Counted from the stretch's first letter, positions 32,878 through 49,625 are shown. The stretch is 64,000 nt of DNA from Pogostemon cablin (GCA_023678885.1 CM042996.1:13698602-13762601); one strand, 5' to 3'. The notes: a model not told the origin generated them from the letters alone. Numbers and translations: made by a program.

Positions 32878-33337
32878 AATATATATTTCTCTTTCCATCC
32901 CACAGCATTGTTACTGATTTTTTTAATATCTATTTCTCTTTTCACCCCACAACATTGTTATTGTAAATACGAAATTTAAGAAAAAATATTTTTTGTCTAA
33001 TTTTGTTAATTTTTAAGGGTATTATATAATTTTTTTAGATAATTTATAAGAGCTGATATTAGGTACACTCGGGTGCAAGGTGCACCCATATGTGTATAAT
33101 TTTTTATTCTATTTTGTATACATGTTTTTTAATAATTGTATATTTTTTCCACATTAAGTTTTTCATTAAAAAAACTAGCATCATATTTGTATAACTTTTT
33201 ATTAATGATGTATCTACATGCTATTTAATAATTGTATATTTTTTTACACTCAATTTTTCATTAAAAAACTAACAAATAAATTGTATACGTTTTTAAAAGT
33301 GGGTGCATCGTATCTCAGGGTGAACCCGGATGCACAT
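32878..33337. mobile_element. MITE-like sequences at the left edge of the LTR array
   Basis: 32878-32960 is a near tandem of about 52 bp ('tttctctttccatcccaca' and 'tttctcttttcaccccaca'). 33052-33337 looks like a short inverted-repeat element, with 'ctcgggtgcaaggtgcaccc' on the left and 'gggtgaacccggatgcaca' on the right. The array begins exactly at its right edge. Confidence 0.5.
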
Positions 33338-34832
33338 TGTCACGCCCCCAATTTTTCAATAAATAGAAAAGGAGATTTATTCGTAATTCTTTGATAATAT
33401 TAACCTTCAATGCGGGCATGAAGCATAAAATAAAGTTAATAAAATATCCTAAACAGTGGAAATTATAGAAAAGTATATCATAAGAATTTATATAAAAAGA
33501 TTTTGGCGCAGCACATTAATAAAAAGGGCTTTCAAGCAACGCATCAGTCCTGGTACGCCGTCGCAGCCTCAACCTGAAAAGGGTTTGAAGTTGAAGGGGT
33601 GAGCGTGTTAAATACACTCAATGAGTTAACTTAAATGATTGCACAGTTAAAAATAAATATGCATGCCAAATATACCATAAAATGTAACATATGCCATTTA
33701 ATAAAATAATTTGCACATTGTCGTTCCATAACTCAATGAAAATATTTTAGATCGAATCGTCATCCGATAACTTGTGTTAGTTGATCTGTGCGCACCGAGC
33801 CGTCACCCCAGTACGATGTTAGCATACTTGAAATACATTTTAGTACTGAACCGACGTAGCCAGTAACTTGTGTTAGTCGGTATATGTGCACCGAGTCATC
33901 ACCCCGTACAAGTGTTAGTAGAAAAATATTTGTCATCGAACTAAAAGCACACATGACACATAACTTGACATATCAGTAACACATATCACATCTTAACATA
34001 GCAATCATGACATAAAAATGTAGCACTCGGTAAAGAGTAAAAGTTACCCCACCTTGAACTTATTGGAAATTGTATAGTGGACAAGGCTTGCTCTTCGATA
34101 TCAGAAATTCTTGAAAATGATTTACTAATTTTATTACAAATATAAAATAAAGATTTTTCATTTAAAATAATAATTATAATAACACTTAATATTAAAATAT
34201 TAAACTTTAAATTAATATAAAATAAATAAAATAATAAAAAATAAGAACATGGGCATAGCTACTGCAGTCGACCATGTGGTGTTTAAATAGAAAGTTCTAT
34301 TTATTTAATACTATTAATAATTTAAAAATTGCAATCAAGTCCCTGCATTATATTAAATTCTCGATTAAACTTATCTTAAATTTTAAACTTATTACAAAAT
34401 GACCCAACTTGAGTTATACAACTTCGTTTGAAAATCCGAAAACACCGTTGGAATCCTCGTGAGATGAGGATCACATCAGTACCAATTTTGTATCAAAATA
34501 CTGAAGTTTAGAAAAAATAAAATTATACCGTGAAGTGAGTTTCTTTATAAATTCTTCATTTTACGTCAAAACATAAAACTAATCATACATTTGTGATCCT
34601 CGTGAGGAGAGTTTCAAAATGAATTATAATATCAAAGCTAACTCACATCGAAACAAAATCTGTCATTAAAGGGATTGAAACTTTGACGGGTCTTTTCTAG
34701 CTCAAAATGATATCTATTTTATAAAAAAATTATATATTTGGAATCTACGCTTCGAGACGAACATTCTCGTATATAGCATAATAAGGTTTGACAACAAAAT
34801 GAATGAAATCAAATAGGGCAGTGTGTGAGAAA

Positions 34833-34881
<49 letters not shown>

Positions 34882-35239
34882 GTGTGTGTTATGAAAAGAG
34901 GGGTAATTTATATTTATATTACTTGAAAACTTGGCAACTTGGTGCCTAAGTTGGTCACACAACCCACACCCACACGTTTCTCTTATCCTTATCAAAACAC
35001 TTCTAACTAGCACACATCATTACTATTTTTTTTAAAAGTTATCCAATACCCACTTCATCAACCTTATATAATCATTATTACTATAATCTTATCTATACAT
35101 CTTTATATAATTATATAAAAATGTGAATATTATTATTATTATTATTATTATATAATATCTATTAAAGATATAAATAATATAATTTTATTTTAAAGTTAAA
35201 TTTACAAAAATTTAGATTATGAAATATTGGGGTGTTACA
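33338..35239 (-). mobile_element. Array LTR 1 (1902 bp)
   Basis: Left-most copy, starts TGTCACGCCCCC and ends GGTGTTACA. It is closer to LTR 9 than to the middle copies in several spots, for example the CGCCCC start and the 'cgtcaccccagtac' stretch. It contains a 96 bp-spaced internal repeat around 33764-33917 and an AT run near 34834-34879. Confidence 0.9.
33756..33920. repeat. Internal about 96 bp repeat within the LTR
   Basis: 'taacttgtgttag' followed by 'gcaccga.c.gtcaccc' occurs twice, 96 bp apart. It recurs at the same place in most other LTRs and underlies a minus-strand ORF with two related halves, each ending in 'LTQV'-like words. Confidence 0.75.
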
Positions 35240-35530
35240 ATCCATGCTCTTAAAAATAATTTCGTCCTCGAAATTTAGGAAAAACTTTTTATTTTTAAAG
35301 AATTGGAGTAAATAATAAAGAAAATACTTATGTATTTTGAAGCTGACGTCGTGTACCAAGTAGATGCGTAGCGAGTATCATTAGAAAATTATTTAAATAT
35401 CAATCCTCCAAAATATAGATTCATAAATAATATATTTAAAAGTATAAGTCCACAAAAACGAAGATTCATAAATAATTAATTTTTTTAAAAGTACGAGCCC
35501 ACAGAAACGTAGACCCGCTCTGATATCATC
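35240..35530 (-). mobile_element. Array internal segment 1 (291 bp)
   Basis: Minus strand: after 2 bp comes a variant primer-binding site TGATATCAGAGC (35528-35517), then about 250 bp without a long frame, then NFEDEIIF and the next LTR. No purine-rich tract is well preserved beside the LTR ('aagagcatggat'). Confidence 0.88.
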
Positions 35531-37011
35531 TGTCACGCCCAGTTTTTTAATAAATAAAAAGGAAGATTTATTCGCAATTCTTTGATAATATTAACCTTCA
35601 ATGTGGGCGTGAACCATAAAATAAAGTTTATAAAATATCATAAACAGTGGAAATTATAGAAAAGTATATCATAAGAATTTATATAAAAGATTTTGGCGCA
35701 GCACGTTAATAAAAAAGACTTTCACGCAACACATTCGCCCTGGTACGCCATCGCAGCCTCAACCTAAAAAGGATTTGGAGTGATAGGGGTGAGCGTGTAA
35801 AATACACTCAGTGGGTTAACTTAAATGATTGCACAGTTAAAAATAAATATGCATGCCAAATATACCATAAAATGTAACATATGCCATTTAATAAAATAAT
35901 TTGCACATTGTTGTTCGATAACTCAATAAAAATATTTTTGACGGAATCGTCATCCGATAACTTGGGTTAGTTGGTCTGTGCGCACCGGGCCGTCACCACA
36001 GTACGATGTTAGCATACTTGAAATACATTTTAGTACTGAACCGACGTAGCCACTAACTTGAGTTAGTTGGCATATGTGTACCGAGTCGTCATGCCCTACT
36101 AGTGTTAGTAGAAAAATATTTGTCATCGAACTAAAAGCACACATGACATATCAGTAACACATATCATAACTTAACATAACAATCATGACATAAAAATATA
36201 GCACTCGATAAAAAGTGAAAGTTACCCCACCTTGAACTTTATTGGAAATTGTAGAGTGGACAAGGCTTACTCTTCGATCTCATAAATTCTTGAAAATAAT
36301 TTACTAATTTTATTACATATATAAAATAAAGATTTTTCACTAAAAATAATAATTATAATAACACTTAATATAAAAATATTAAATTTTAAATTAATATAAA
36401 ATAAATAAAATAATAAAAAAATAAGAACATGGGCATAGCTACTGCAGTCGACCATATGGTGTTTAAATAAAAAGTTTTATTTATTTAATATCATTAATAA
36501 TTTATAAATTACAATCAAGTCCCAGCATTATATTAAATTATCGATTAAACTAAACCTAAACTTTAAACTTATTAGAAAATGACCCAACTTGAGTTATACA
36601 ACTCTATTTGAAAATTCGAAAACACCGTTGGAATTCTCGTGAGATGAGGATCACATCAGTACTAATTTTGTATCAAAATATTGAAGTTTAGAAAATATGA
36701 AATTATACCGTGAAATTGATTTCTTTGTAAATCCTTCGTTTTACGTCAAAACTCAAAACTAATCATACATTTGTGATCCTCGTTAGGAGAGCTTCAAAAC
36801 GGATTATAATATCAAAGCTAACTCACACCTAAACAAAATCTACCATTAAAGGGATTGGAATTTTGACGGAGTTTTTCTAACTCAAAATGACATCTATTTT
36901 ATAAAAGAATTATATATTTGGAATCTACGCTTCGAGACGAACATTTTCGTATATAGCATAATAAGGTTTGACAACAAAATAAATGAAATAAAAAAGACAG
37001 AGTGTGAGAAA

Positions 37012-37098
<87 letters not shown>

Positions 37099-37456
37099 GT
37101 GTGTGTGATGTAAAGAGGGGTAATTTATATTTATATTACTTGAAAACATGGCAACTTGGTGCCCAAGTTGGTCACACAACCCACACCCACACGTTTCTCT
37201 CATCCTTATCAGAACACTTCTAACTAGCACACATCATTACTATTTTTTTAAAAGTTATCCAATACCCACATCATCAACCTTATCTAATCATTATTACTAT
37301 TGATAATCTTATCTATACATCTTTATATAATTATATAAAAATGTGAATATTATTATTATTATTATTATATATTATCTATTAAAGATATAAATAATATAAT
37401 TTTATTTTAAAGTTAAATTTACAAAAATTTAGATTATGAAATATTGGGGTGTTACA
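35531..37456 (-). mobile_element. Array LTR 2 (1926 bp)
   Basis: Full-length, with an expanded AT run at about 37013-37096. Confidence 0.9.
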
Positions 37457-37702
37457 ATCCATGCTCTTAAAAATAATTTCGTCCTCGAAATTTAGGAAAA
37501 ACTTTTTATTTTTAAAGAATTGGAGTAAATAATAAAGAAAATACTTATGTATTTTGAAGCTGACGTCGTGTACCAAGTGGATGCGTAGCGAGTATCATTA
37601 GAAAATTATTTAAATATCAATCCTCCAAAATATAGATTCACAAATAATTAATTTTTTTAAAAGTACGAGCCCACTGAAACGTAGACTCGCTCTGATACCA
37701 TC
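37457..37702 (-). mobile_element. Array internal segment 2 (246 bp)
   Basis: Perfect primer-binding site TGGTATCAGAGC (37700-37689). It lacks about 45 bp found in the other segments, because one of two near-identical 'agtacgagcccac'-like repeats is gone. Confidence 0.88.
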
Positions 37703-39195
37703 TGTCACGCCCAGTTTTTTAATAATTAAAAAGGAAGATTTATTCGCAATTCTTTGATAATATTAACTTTCAATGTGGGCGTGAACCATAAAATAAAGTT
37801 AATAAAATATCATAAACAGTGGAAATTATAGAAAAGTATATCATAAGAATTTATATAAAAATATTTGACGCAGCACATTAATAAAAAGGACTTTCACGCA
37901 ACACATTTGCCCTGGTACGCCATCGCAGCCTCAACCTAAAAAGGATTTAGAGTGGAAGAGGTGAGCGTGTAAAATACACTCAGTGGGTTAACTTAAATAA
38001 TTGCACAGTTAAAAATAAATATGCATGCCAAATATACTATAAAATGTAACATATGCCATTTAATAAAATAATATGCACATTGTTGTTCGATAACTCAATA
38101 AAAATATTTTTGACGGAATCGTCTTCCGATAACGTGGGTTAGTTGGTCTGTGCGCACCGGGCCGTCCACACAGTACGATGTTAGCATACTTGAAATACAT
38201 TTTAGTACTGAACCGACATAGCCACTATCTTGAGTTAGTTGATATATGTGTACCGAGTCGTCATCCCCTACTAGTGTTAGTAGAAAAATATTTGTCATCG
38301 AACTAAAATCACACATGACATATAACATGACATATCAGTAACACATATCATAACTTAACATAACAATCATGACATAAAAATATAGCACTCGATAAAAAGT
38401 GAAAGTTATCTCACCTTGAACTTTATTGGAAATTGTAGAGTGGACAAGGCTTACTCTTCGATCTCGGAAATTCTTGAAAATAATTTACTAATTTTATTAC
38501 ATATATAAAATAAAGATTTTTTACTAAAAATAATAATTATAATAACACTTAATATAAAAATATTAAATTTTAAATTATTATAAAATAAATAAAATAATAA
38601 AAAAATAAGAACATGGGCATAACTACTGCAGTCGACCATGTGGTGTTTAAATAAAATGTTTTATTTATTTAATATCATTAATAATTTATAAATTACAATC
38701 AAGTCCCTGCATTATATTAAATTCTCGATTAAACTAAACCTAAACTTTAAACTTATTAGAAAATGACCCAACTTGAGTTATACAACTCTGATTGAAAATC
38801 TGCAAACACCGTTGGAATTCTCATGAGATGAGGATCACATAAGTACCAATTTTGTATCAAAATATTGAAGTTTAGAAAATATGAAATTATACCGTGAAAT
38901 TGATTTCTTTGTAAATCATTCGTTTTACGTCAAAACGCAAAACTAATCATACATTTGTGATCCTCGTTAGGAGAATTTCAAAACGGATTATAATATCAAA
39001 GCTAACTCACACCTAAACAAAATCTACCATTAAAGGGATTGGAATTTTGACTGAGTTTTTCTAACTCAAAATGACATCTATTTTATAAAAGAATTATATA
39101 TTTTGAATCTACGCTTCGAGACGAACATTTTCGTATATAGCATAATAAGGTTTGACAACAAAATAAATGAAATAAAAAAGACAGAGTGTGAGAAA

Positions 39196-39254
<59 letters not shown>

Positions 39255-39622
39255 TGTATATATAATGTGTGTGTGATGAAAAGAGGGGTAATTTATATTT
39301 ATATTACTTGAAAACATGGCAACATGGTGCCCAAGTTGGTCACACAACCCACACCCACACGTTTCTCTTATCCTTATCAAAACACTTCTAACTAGCACAC
39401 ATCATTACAATTTTTTTAAAAAGTTATCCAATACCCACATCATCAACCTTATCTAATCATTATTACTATTGATAATCTTATCTATACATCTTTATATAAT
39501 TATATAAAAATGTGAATATTATTATTATTATTATATATTATCTATTAAAGATATAAATAATATAATTTTATTTAAAAGTAAAATTTACAAAAATTTAGAT
39601 TATGAAATATTGGGGTGTTACA
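37703..39622 (-). mobile_element. Array LTR 3 (1920 bp)
   Basis: Full-length, with an AT run at about 39198-39250 that is followed by 'aatatgtatatataatg'. Confidence 0.9.
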
Positions 39623-39912
39623 ATCCATGCTCTTAAAAATAATTTTGTCCTCGAAATTTAGAAAAACTTTTTATTTTTAAAGAATTGGAGTAAATAATAA
39701 AGAAAATACTTATGTATTTTGAAGCTGACGTCGTGTACCAAGTAGATGCGTAGCGAGTATCATTAAAAAATTATTTAAATATCAATCCTCCAAAATATAG
39801 ATTCATAAATAATTTATTTAAAAGTATGAGTCCACAAAAACGAAGATTCATGAATAATTAATTTTTTTAAAAGTACAAGCCCACAGAAACGTAGACCCGC
39901 TCTGATACCATC
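39623..39912 (-). mobile_element. Array internal segment 3 (290 bp)
   Basis: Perfect primer-binding site at 39910-39899. Confidence 0.88.
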
Positions 39913-41819
39913 CGTCAAGCCCAGTTTTTTAATAAATAAAAAGGAAAATTTATTCGCAATTCTTTGATAATATTAACCTTCAATGTGGACGTGAACCATA
40001 AAATAAAGTTAATAAAATATCATAAACAGTGGAAATTATAGAAAAGTATATCATAAGAATTTATATAAAAAGATATTGGCGCAGCACATTAATAAGAAGG
40101 ACTTTCACGCAACACATTTGCCCTGGTACGCCATCGCAGCCTCAACCTAAAAAGGATTTGGAGTGGAAGGGGTGAGCGTGTAAAATACACTTAGTGGGTT
40201 AACTTAAATGATTGCACAATTAAAAATAAATATGCATGCCAAATATACTATAAAATGTAACATATGCCATTTAATAAAATAATTTGCACATTGTTGTTCG
40301 ATAACTCAATAAAAATATTTTTGACGGAATCGTCTTCCGATAACTTGGGTTAGTTAGTCTGTGCGCACCGGGCCGTCCACACAGTACAATGTTAGCATAC
40401 TTGAAATACATTTTAGTACTGAACAGACGTAGCCACTATCTTGAGTTAGTTGGTATATGTGTACCGAGTCGTCATCCCCTACCAGTGTTAGTAGAAAAAT
40501 ATTTGTTATCGAACTAAAATCACACATGACACATAACATGACATATAAGTAACACATATCACAACTTAACATAGCAATCATGATATAAAAATATAACACT
40601 CGATAAAAAGTGAAAATTATCACACCTTGAACTTTATTGGACATTGTAGAGTGGACAAGGCTTACTCTTCGATCTCAGAAATTCTTGAAAATAATTTACT
40701 AATTTTATTACATATATAAAATAAAGATTTTTTACTAAAAATAATAATTATAATAACACTTAATATAAAAATATTAAATTTAAATTATTATAAAATAAAT
40801 AAAATAATAAAAAAATAAGAACATGGGCATAGCTACTGCAGTCGACCATGTGGTGTTTAAATAAAAAGTTTTATTTATTTAATATCATTAATAATTTATA
40901 AATTATAATCAAGTCCCTGAATTATATTAAATTCTCGATTAAACTAAACCTAAATTTTAAACTTATTAGAAAATGACCCAACTTGAGTTATACAACTCTG
41001 TTTGAAAATCTGAAAACACCGTTGGAATTCTCATGAGATGAGGATCACATCAGTACCAATTTTGTATCAAAATATTGAAGTTTAGAAAATATGAAATTAT
41101 ACCGTGAAATTGATTTCTTTGTAAATCATTCGTTTTACGTCAAAACTCAAAACTAATCATACATTTGTGATCCTCGTTAGGAGAGCTTCAAAACGGATTA
41201 TAATATCAAAGCTAACTCACACCTAAACAAAATATACCATTAAAGGGATTGGAATTTTGACTGAGTTTTACTAACTCAAAATGACATCTATTTTATAAAA
41301 GAATTATATATTTGGAATCTACGCTTCGAGACGAACATTTTCGTATATAGCATAATAAGGTTTGACAACAAAATAAATGAAATAATAAAGACAGAGTGTG
41401 AGAAAGTATATATATATATATATATATACATGTGTTTATATATATATATATATGTATATATAATGTGTGTGTGATGAAAAGAGGGGTAATTTATATTTAT
41501 ATTACTTGAAAACATGGCAACTTGGTGCCCAAGTTGGTCACACAACCCACACCCACACGTTTCTCTCATCCTTATCAAAACACTTCTAACTAGCACACAT
41601 CATTACTATTTTTTAAAAAGTTATCCAATACCCACATCATCAACCTTATCTAATCATTATTACTATTGATAATCTTATCTATACATCTTTATATAATAAT
41701 ATGAAAATTTGAATATTATTATTATTATTATATATTATCTATTAAAGATATAAATAATATAATTTAATTTAAAAGTAAAATTTACGAAAATTTAGATTAT
41801 GAAATATTGGGGTGTTACA
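39913..41819 (-). mobile_element. Array LTR 4 (1907 bp)
   Basis: Its edge reads CGTCAAGCCC instead of TGTCACGCCC, so one terminal base of the LTR is mutated. The AT run near 41408 is interrupted by 'acatgtgttta'. Confidence 0.9.
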
Positions 41820-42109
41820 ATCCATGCTCTTAAAAATAACTTTGTCCTCGAAATTTAGAAAAACTTTTTATTTTTAAAGAATTGGAGTAAATAATAAAGA
41901 AAATACTTATGTATTTTGAAGCTGACGCCGTGTACCAAGTAAATGCGTAGCGAGTATCATTAAAAAATTATTTAAATATCAATCCTCCAAAATATAGATT
42001 CATAAATAATTTATTTAAAAGTATGAGTCCACAAAAACGAAGATTCATGAATAATTAATTTTTTTAAAAGTACAAGCCCACAGAAACGTAGACCCGCTCT
42101 GATACCATC
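41820..42109 (-). mobile_element. Array internal segment 4 (290 bp)
   Basis: Perfect primer-binding site at 42107-42096. Confidence 0.88.
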
Positions 42110-43604
42110 CGTCACGCCCAGTTTTTTAATAAATAAAAAGGAAGATTTATTCGCAATTCTTTGATAATATTAACCTTCAATGTAGGCGTGAACCATAAAA
42201 TAAAGTTAATAAAATATCATAAACAGTGGAAATTATAGAAAAGTATATCATAAGAATTTATATAAAAAAAATTTGGCGCAGCACATTAATAAAAAGGACT
42301 TTCACGCAACACATTTGCCCTGGTACGCCATCGCAGCCTCAACCTAAAAAGGATTTGGAGTGGAAGGGGTGAGCGTGTAAAATACACTCAGTGGGTTAAC
42401 TTAACTGATTGCACAGTTAAAAATAAATATGCATGCCAAATATACTATAAAATGTAACATATGTCATTTAATAAAATAATTTGAACATTGTTGTTCTATA
42501 ACTCAATAAAAATATTTTTGACGAAATCGTCTTCCGATAACTTGGGTTAGTTGGTCTGTGCGCACCGGGCTGTCCACACAGTATGATGTTAGCATACTTG
42601 AAATACATTTTAGTACTGAACAGACGTAGCCACTATCTTGAGTTAGTTGATATATGTGTACCGAGTCGTCATCCCCTACCAGTGTTAGTAGAAAAATATT
42701 TGTAATCGAACTAAAATCACACATGACACATAATATGACATATCAGTAACACATATCATAACTTAACATAACAATCATGACATAAAAATATAGCACTCGA
42801 TAAAAAGTGAAAGTTATCCCACCTTGAACTTTATTGGAAATTGTAGAGTGAACAAGGCTTACTCTTCGATCTCAGAAATTCTTGAAAATAATTTACTAAT
42901 TTTATTACATATATAAAATAAAGATTTTTTACTAAAAATAATAATTATAATAACACTTAATATAAAAATATTAAATTTTAAATTATTATAAAATAAATAA
43001 AATAATAAAAAAATAAGAACATGGGCATAGCTACTGCAGTAGACCATGTGGTGTTTAAATAAAAAGTTTTATTTATTTAATATTATTAATAATTTATAAA
43101 TTACAATCAAGTCCCTGCATTATATTAAATTCTCGATTAAACTAAACCTAAACTTTAAACTTATTAGAAAATGACCCAACTTGAGTTATACAACTCTGTT
43201 TGAAAATCTGAAAACACCGTTGGAATTCTCATGAGATGAGGATCACATCAGTACCAATTTTGTTTCAAAATATTGAAGTTTAGATAATATGAAATTATAC
43301 CGTGAAATTGATTTCTTTGTAAATCATTCGTTTTACGTCAAAACTCAAAACTAATCATACATTTGTGATCCTCGTTAGGAGAGCTTCAAAACGGATTATA
43401 ATATCAAAGCTAACTCACACCTAAACAAAATCTACCATTTAAGGGATTGGAATTTTGACTGAGTTTTTCTAACTCAAAATGACATCTATTTTATAAAAGA
43501 ATTATATATTTGGAATCTACGCTTCGAGACGAACATTTTCGTATATAGCATAATAAGGTTTGACAACAAAATAAATGAAATAAAAAAGACAGAGTGTGAG
43601 AAAG

Positions 43605-43635
<31 letters not shown>

Positions 43636-43915
43636 GTGTTATATATATATATATGTATATATAATGTGTGTGTGATGAAAAGAGGCGTAATTTATATTTA
43701 TATTACTTGAAAACATGGCAACTTGGTGCCCAAGTTGGTCACACAACCCACACCCACACGTTTCTCTCATCCTTATCAAAACACTTCTAACTAGCACACA
43801 TCATTACTATTTTTTAAAAAAGTTATCCAATACCCACATCATCAACCTTATCTAATCATTATTATTATTGATAATCTTATCTATACATCTTTATATAATT
43901 ATATAAAAATGTGAA

Positions 43916-43949
<34 letters not shown>

Positions 43950-44033
43950 TATCTATTAAAGATATAAATAATATAATTTTATTTAAAAGTAAAATTTACA
44001 AAAATTTAGATTATGAAATATTGGGGTGTTACA
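42110..44033 (-). mobile_element. Array LTR 5 (1924 bp)
   Basis: Shares the CG edge of LTR 4 (CGTCACGCCC) and the 'acatgtgtt' break in its AT run, so LTRs 4 and 5 are close relatives. Confidence 0.9.
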
Positions 44034-44323
44034 ATCCATGCTCTTAAAAATAATTTTGTCCTCGAAATTTAGAAAAACTTTTTATTTTTAAAGAATTGGA
44101 GTAAATAATAAAGAAAATACTTATGTATTTTGAAGCTAATTTCGTGTACTAAGTAGATGAGTAGCGAGTATCATTAAAAAATTATTTAAATATCAATCCT
44201 CCAAAATATAGATTCATAAATAATTTATTTAAAAGTATGAGTCCACAAAAACGAAGATTCATGAATAATTAATTTTTTTAAAAGTACAAGCCCACAGAAA
44301 CGTAGACCCGCTCTGATACCATC
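44034..44323 (-). mobile_element. Array internal segment 5 (290 bp)
   Basis: Perfect primer-binding site at 44321-44310. Confidence 0.88.
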
Positions 44324-46326
<2,003 letters not shown>

Positions 46327-46616
46327 ATCCATGCTCTTAAAAATAATTTTGTCCTCGAAATTTAGAAAAACTTTTTATTTTTAAGGAATTGGAGTAAATA
46401 ATAAAGAAAATACTTATGTATTTTGAAACTGACGTCGTGTACCAAGTAGATGCGTAACGAGTATCATTAAAAAATTATTTAAATATCAATCCTCCAAAAT
46501 ATAGATTCATAAATAATTTATTTAAAAGTATGAGTCCCCAAAAACGAAGATTCATGAATAATTAATTTTTTTAAAAGTACAAGCCTACAGAAACGTAGAC
46601 CCGCTCTGATACCATC
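46327..46616 (-). mobile_element. Array internal segment 6 (290 bp)
   Basis: Perfect primer-binding site at 46614-46603. Confidence 0.88.
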
Positions 46617-48349
46617 TGTCACGCCCAGTTTTTTAATAAATAAAAAGGAAGATTTATTCGCAATTCTTTGATAATATTAACCTTCAATGTGGGCGTGAAC
46701 CATAAAATAAAGTTAATAAAATATCATAAACAGTGGAAATTATAGAAAAGTATATCATAAGAATTTATATAAAAAGATTTTGGCGCAGCACATTAATAAA
46801 AAGAAATTTCACGCAACACATTCGCCCTGGTACGCCATCGCAGCCTCAACCTAAAAAGGATTTGGAGTGGAAGGGGTGAGCGTGTAAAATACACTCAGTG
46901 GGTTAACTTAAATGATTGCACAGTTAAAAATAAATATGCATGCCAAATACATTTTAGAACTGAACCGACGTAGCCACTAACTTGAGTTAGTTGGTATATG
47001 TGTACCGAGTCGTCATCCCCTACAAGTGTTAGTAGAAAAATATTTGTCATCGAACTAAAAGCACACATGACACAAAACATGACATATCAGTAACAGATAT
47101 CATAACTTAACATGACAATAATGACATAAAAATATAGCACTCGATAAAGAGTGAAGTTACCCCACCTTGAACTTTATTGGAAATTGTAGAGTGGACAAGG
47201 CTTGCTCTTCGATCTCAGAATTTCTTGAAAATAATTTACTAATTTAATGACATATATAAAATAAAAAAATTTCACTAAAACTAATAATTATAATAACACT
47301 TAATATAAAAATATTAAATTTTAAATTAATATAAAATAAATAAAATAATAAAAAAATAAGAACATGTGCATAGCTACTGCAGTCGACCATGTGGTGTTTA
47401 AATAAAATGTTTTATTTATTTAATATTATTCATAATTTATAAATTGCAATCAAGTCCCTGCATTATATTAAATTCTCTATTAAACTAAATCTAAACTTTA
47501 AACTTATTAGAAAATGACCCAACTTGAGTTATACAACTCTGTTTGAAAATCCGAAAATACCGTTGGAATCCTCGTGAGATGAGGATCACATCAGTACCAA
47601 TTTTGTATCAAAATATTGAAGTTTAGAAAATATGAAATTATACCGTGAAATTAATTTCTTTGTAAATCCTTCGTTTTACGTCAAAACCTAAAACTAATCA
47701 TACATTTGTGATCCTCGTTAGGAGAGCTTCAAAACGGATTATAATATCAAAGCTAACTCACACCTAAACAAAATCTACCATTAAAGGGATTGGAATTTTG
47801 ATGGAGTTTTTCTAGCTCAAAATGACATCTATTTTATAAAAGAATTATATATTTGGAATCTACGCTTCGAGACGAACATTTTCGTATATAGCATAATAAG
47901 GTTTGACAACAAAATAAATGAAATAAAAAAGACAGAGTGTGAGAAAGTATATATATATATACATGTGTTTATATATATATATATATATGTATATATATAA
48001 TGTGTGTGTGATGAAAAGAGGGGTAATTTATATTTATATTACTTGAAAACATGGCAACTTGGTGCCCAAGTTGGTCACACAACCCACACCCACACGTTTC
48101 TCTCATCCTTATCAAAACACTTCTAACTAGCACACATCATTACTATTTTTTTAAAAAGTTATCCAATACCCACATCATCAACCTTATCTAATCATTATTA
48201 CTATTGATAATCTTATCTATACATCTTTATATAATTATATAAAAATGTGATTATTATTATTATATTATCTATTAAAGATATAAATAATATAATTTTAATT
48301 AAAAGTAAAATTTACAAAAATTTAGATTATACAATATTGGGGTGTTACA
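46617..48349 (-). mobile_element. Array LTR 7 (1733 bp, internal deletion)
   Basis: About 180 bp are missing at 46948 ('atgccaaatac' joins directly to 'attttagaactg'), which removes the first half of the 96 bp repeat. Confidence 0.9.
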
Positions 48350-48641
48350 ATCCATGCTCTTAAAAATAATTTCGTCCTCGAAATTTAGGAAAAACTTTTT
48401 ATTTTTAAAGAATTAGAGTAAATAATAAAGAAAATACTTATGTATTTTGAAGCTGACGTCGTGTACCAAGTAGATGCGTAGCGAGTATCATTAGAAAATT
48501 ATTTAAATACCAATCCTCCAAAATATAGATTCATAAATAATTTATTTAAAAGTATGAGTCCACAAAAAACGAAGATTCATAACTAATTAATTTTTTTAAA
48601 AGTACGAGCCCACAGAAACGTAGACCCGCTCTGATACCATC
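48350..48641 (-). mobile_element. Array internal segment 7 (292 bp)
   Basis: Perfect primer-binding site at 48639-48628. Confidence 0.88.
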
Positions 48642-49625
48642 TGTCAGGCCCAGTTTTTTAATAAATAAAAAGGAAGATTTATTCGTAATTTTTTGATAAT
48701 ATTAACCTTCAATGTGAGCGTGAACCATAAAATAAAGTTAATAAAATATCATAAACAGTGGAAATTATAGAAAAGTATATCATAAGAATTTATATAAAAA
48801 GATTTTGGAGCAGCACATTAATAAAAAGGACTTTCACGCAACACATCCGCCCTGGTACGCCATCGCAGCCTCAACACAAGGCTTGCTCTTCGATCTCAGA
48901 AATTCTTGAAAATAATTTACTAATTTTATTACATATATAAAATAAAGATTTTTCACTAAAAATAATAATTACAATAACACTTAATATAAAATATTAAATT
49001 TTAAATTAATATAAAATAAATAAAATAATAAAAAAATAAGAACATGGGCATAGCTACTGCAGTCGACCATGTGGTGTTTAAATAAAAAGTTTTATTTATT
49101 TAATATTATTAATAATTTATAAATTGCAATCAAGTCCCTGCATTATTTTAAATTCTCGATTAAACTAAACCTAAACTTTAAACTTATTAGAAAATGACCC
49201 AACTTGAGTTATACAACTTCGTTTGAAAATTTAAAAACACCATTGGAATCCTTGTGCGATGAGGATCACATCAGTAACAATTTTGTATCAAAATATTGAA
49301 GTTTAGAAAATATGAAATTATACCGTGAAGTGGGTTTCTTTGTAATTTCTTCTTTTTACGTCATAACTCAAAACTAATCATATATTTGTGTTCCTCTGAG
49401 GAGAGCTTCAAAATGGATTATAATATCAAAGCTAACTCGCACCGAAACAAAATCTGCCATTAAAGGGATTGAAACTTTGATGGAGCTTTTCTAGCTCAAA
49501 ATGACATCTATTTTATAAAAAAATTATATATTTGGAATCTGCGCTTCGAGACGAACATTTACGTATATAACATAATAAGGTTTGATAACAAAATGAATGA
49601 AATAAAAAGGTCAGTGTTTGAGAAA

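Noticed and set aside
35162..35359. ORF ending in NFEDEIIFKSMD and on, repeated in the array
   Set aside because: Only the few residues FEDEIIF reflect a true pol tail. The rest is read-through into the LTR and spacer, so it is described as part of the internal segment and not as a gene.
38451..38639. ORF beginning MVDCSSYAHVLIF, repeated about every 2.2 kb
   Set aside because: It is AT-rich LTR sequence of the array; it is open in several copies only because the copies are related.
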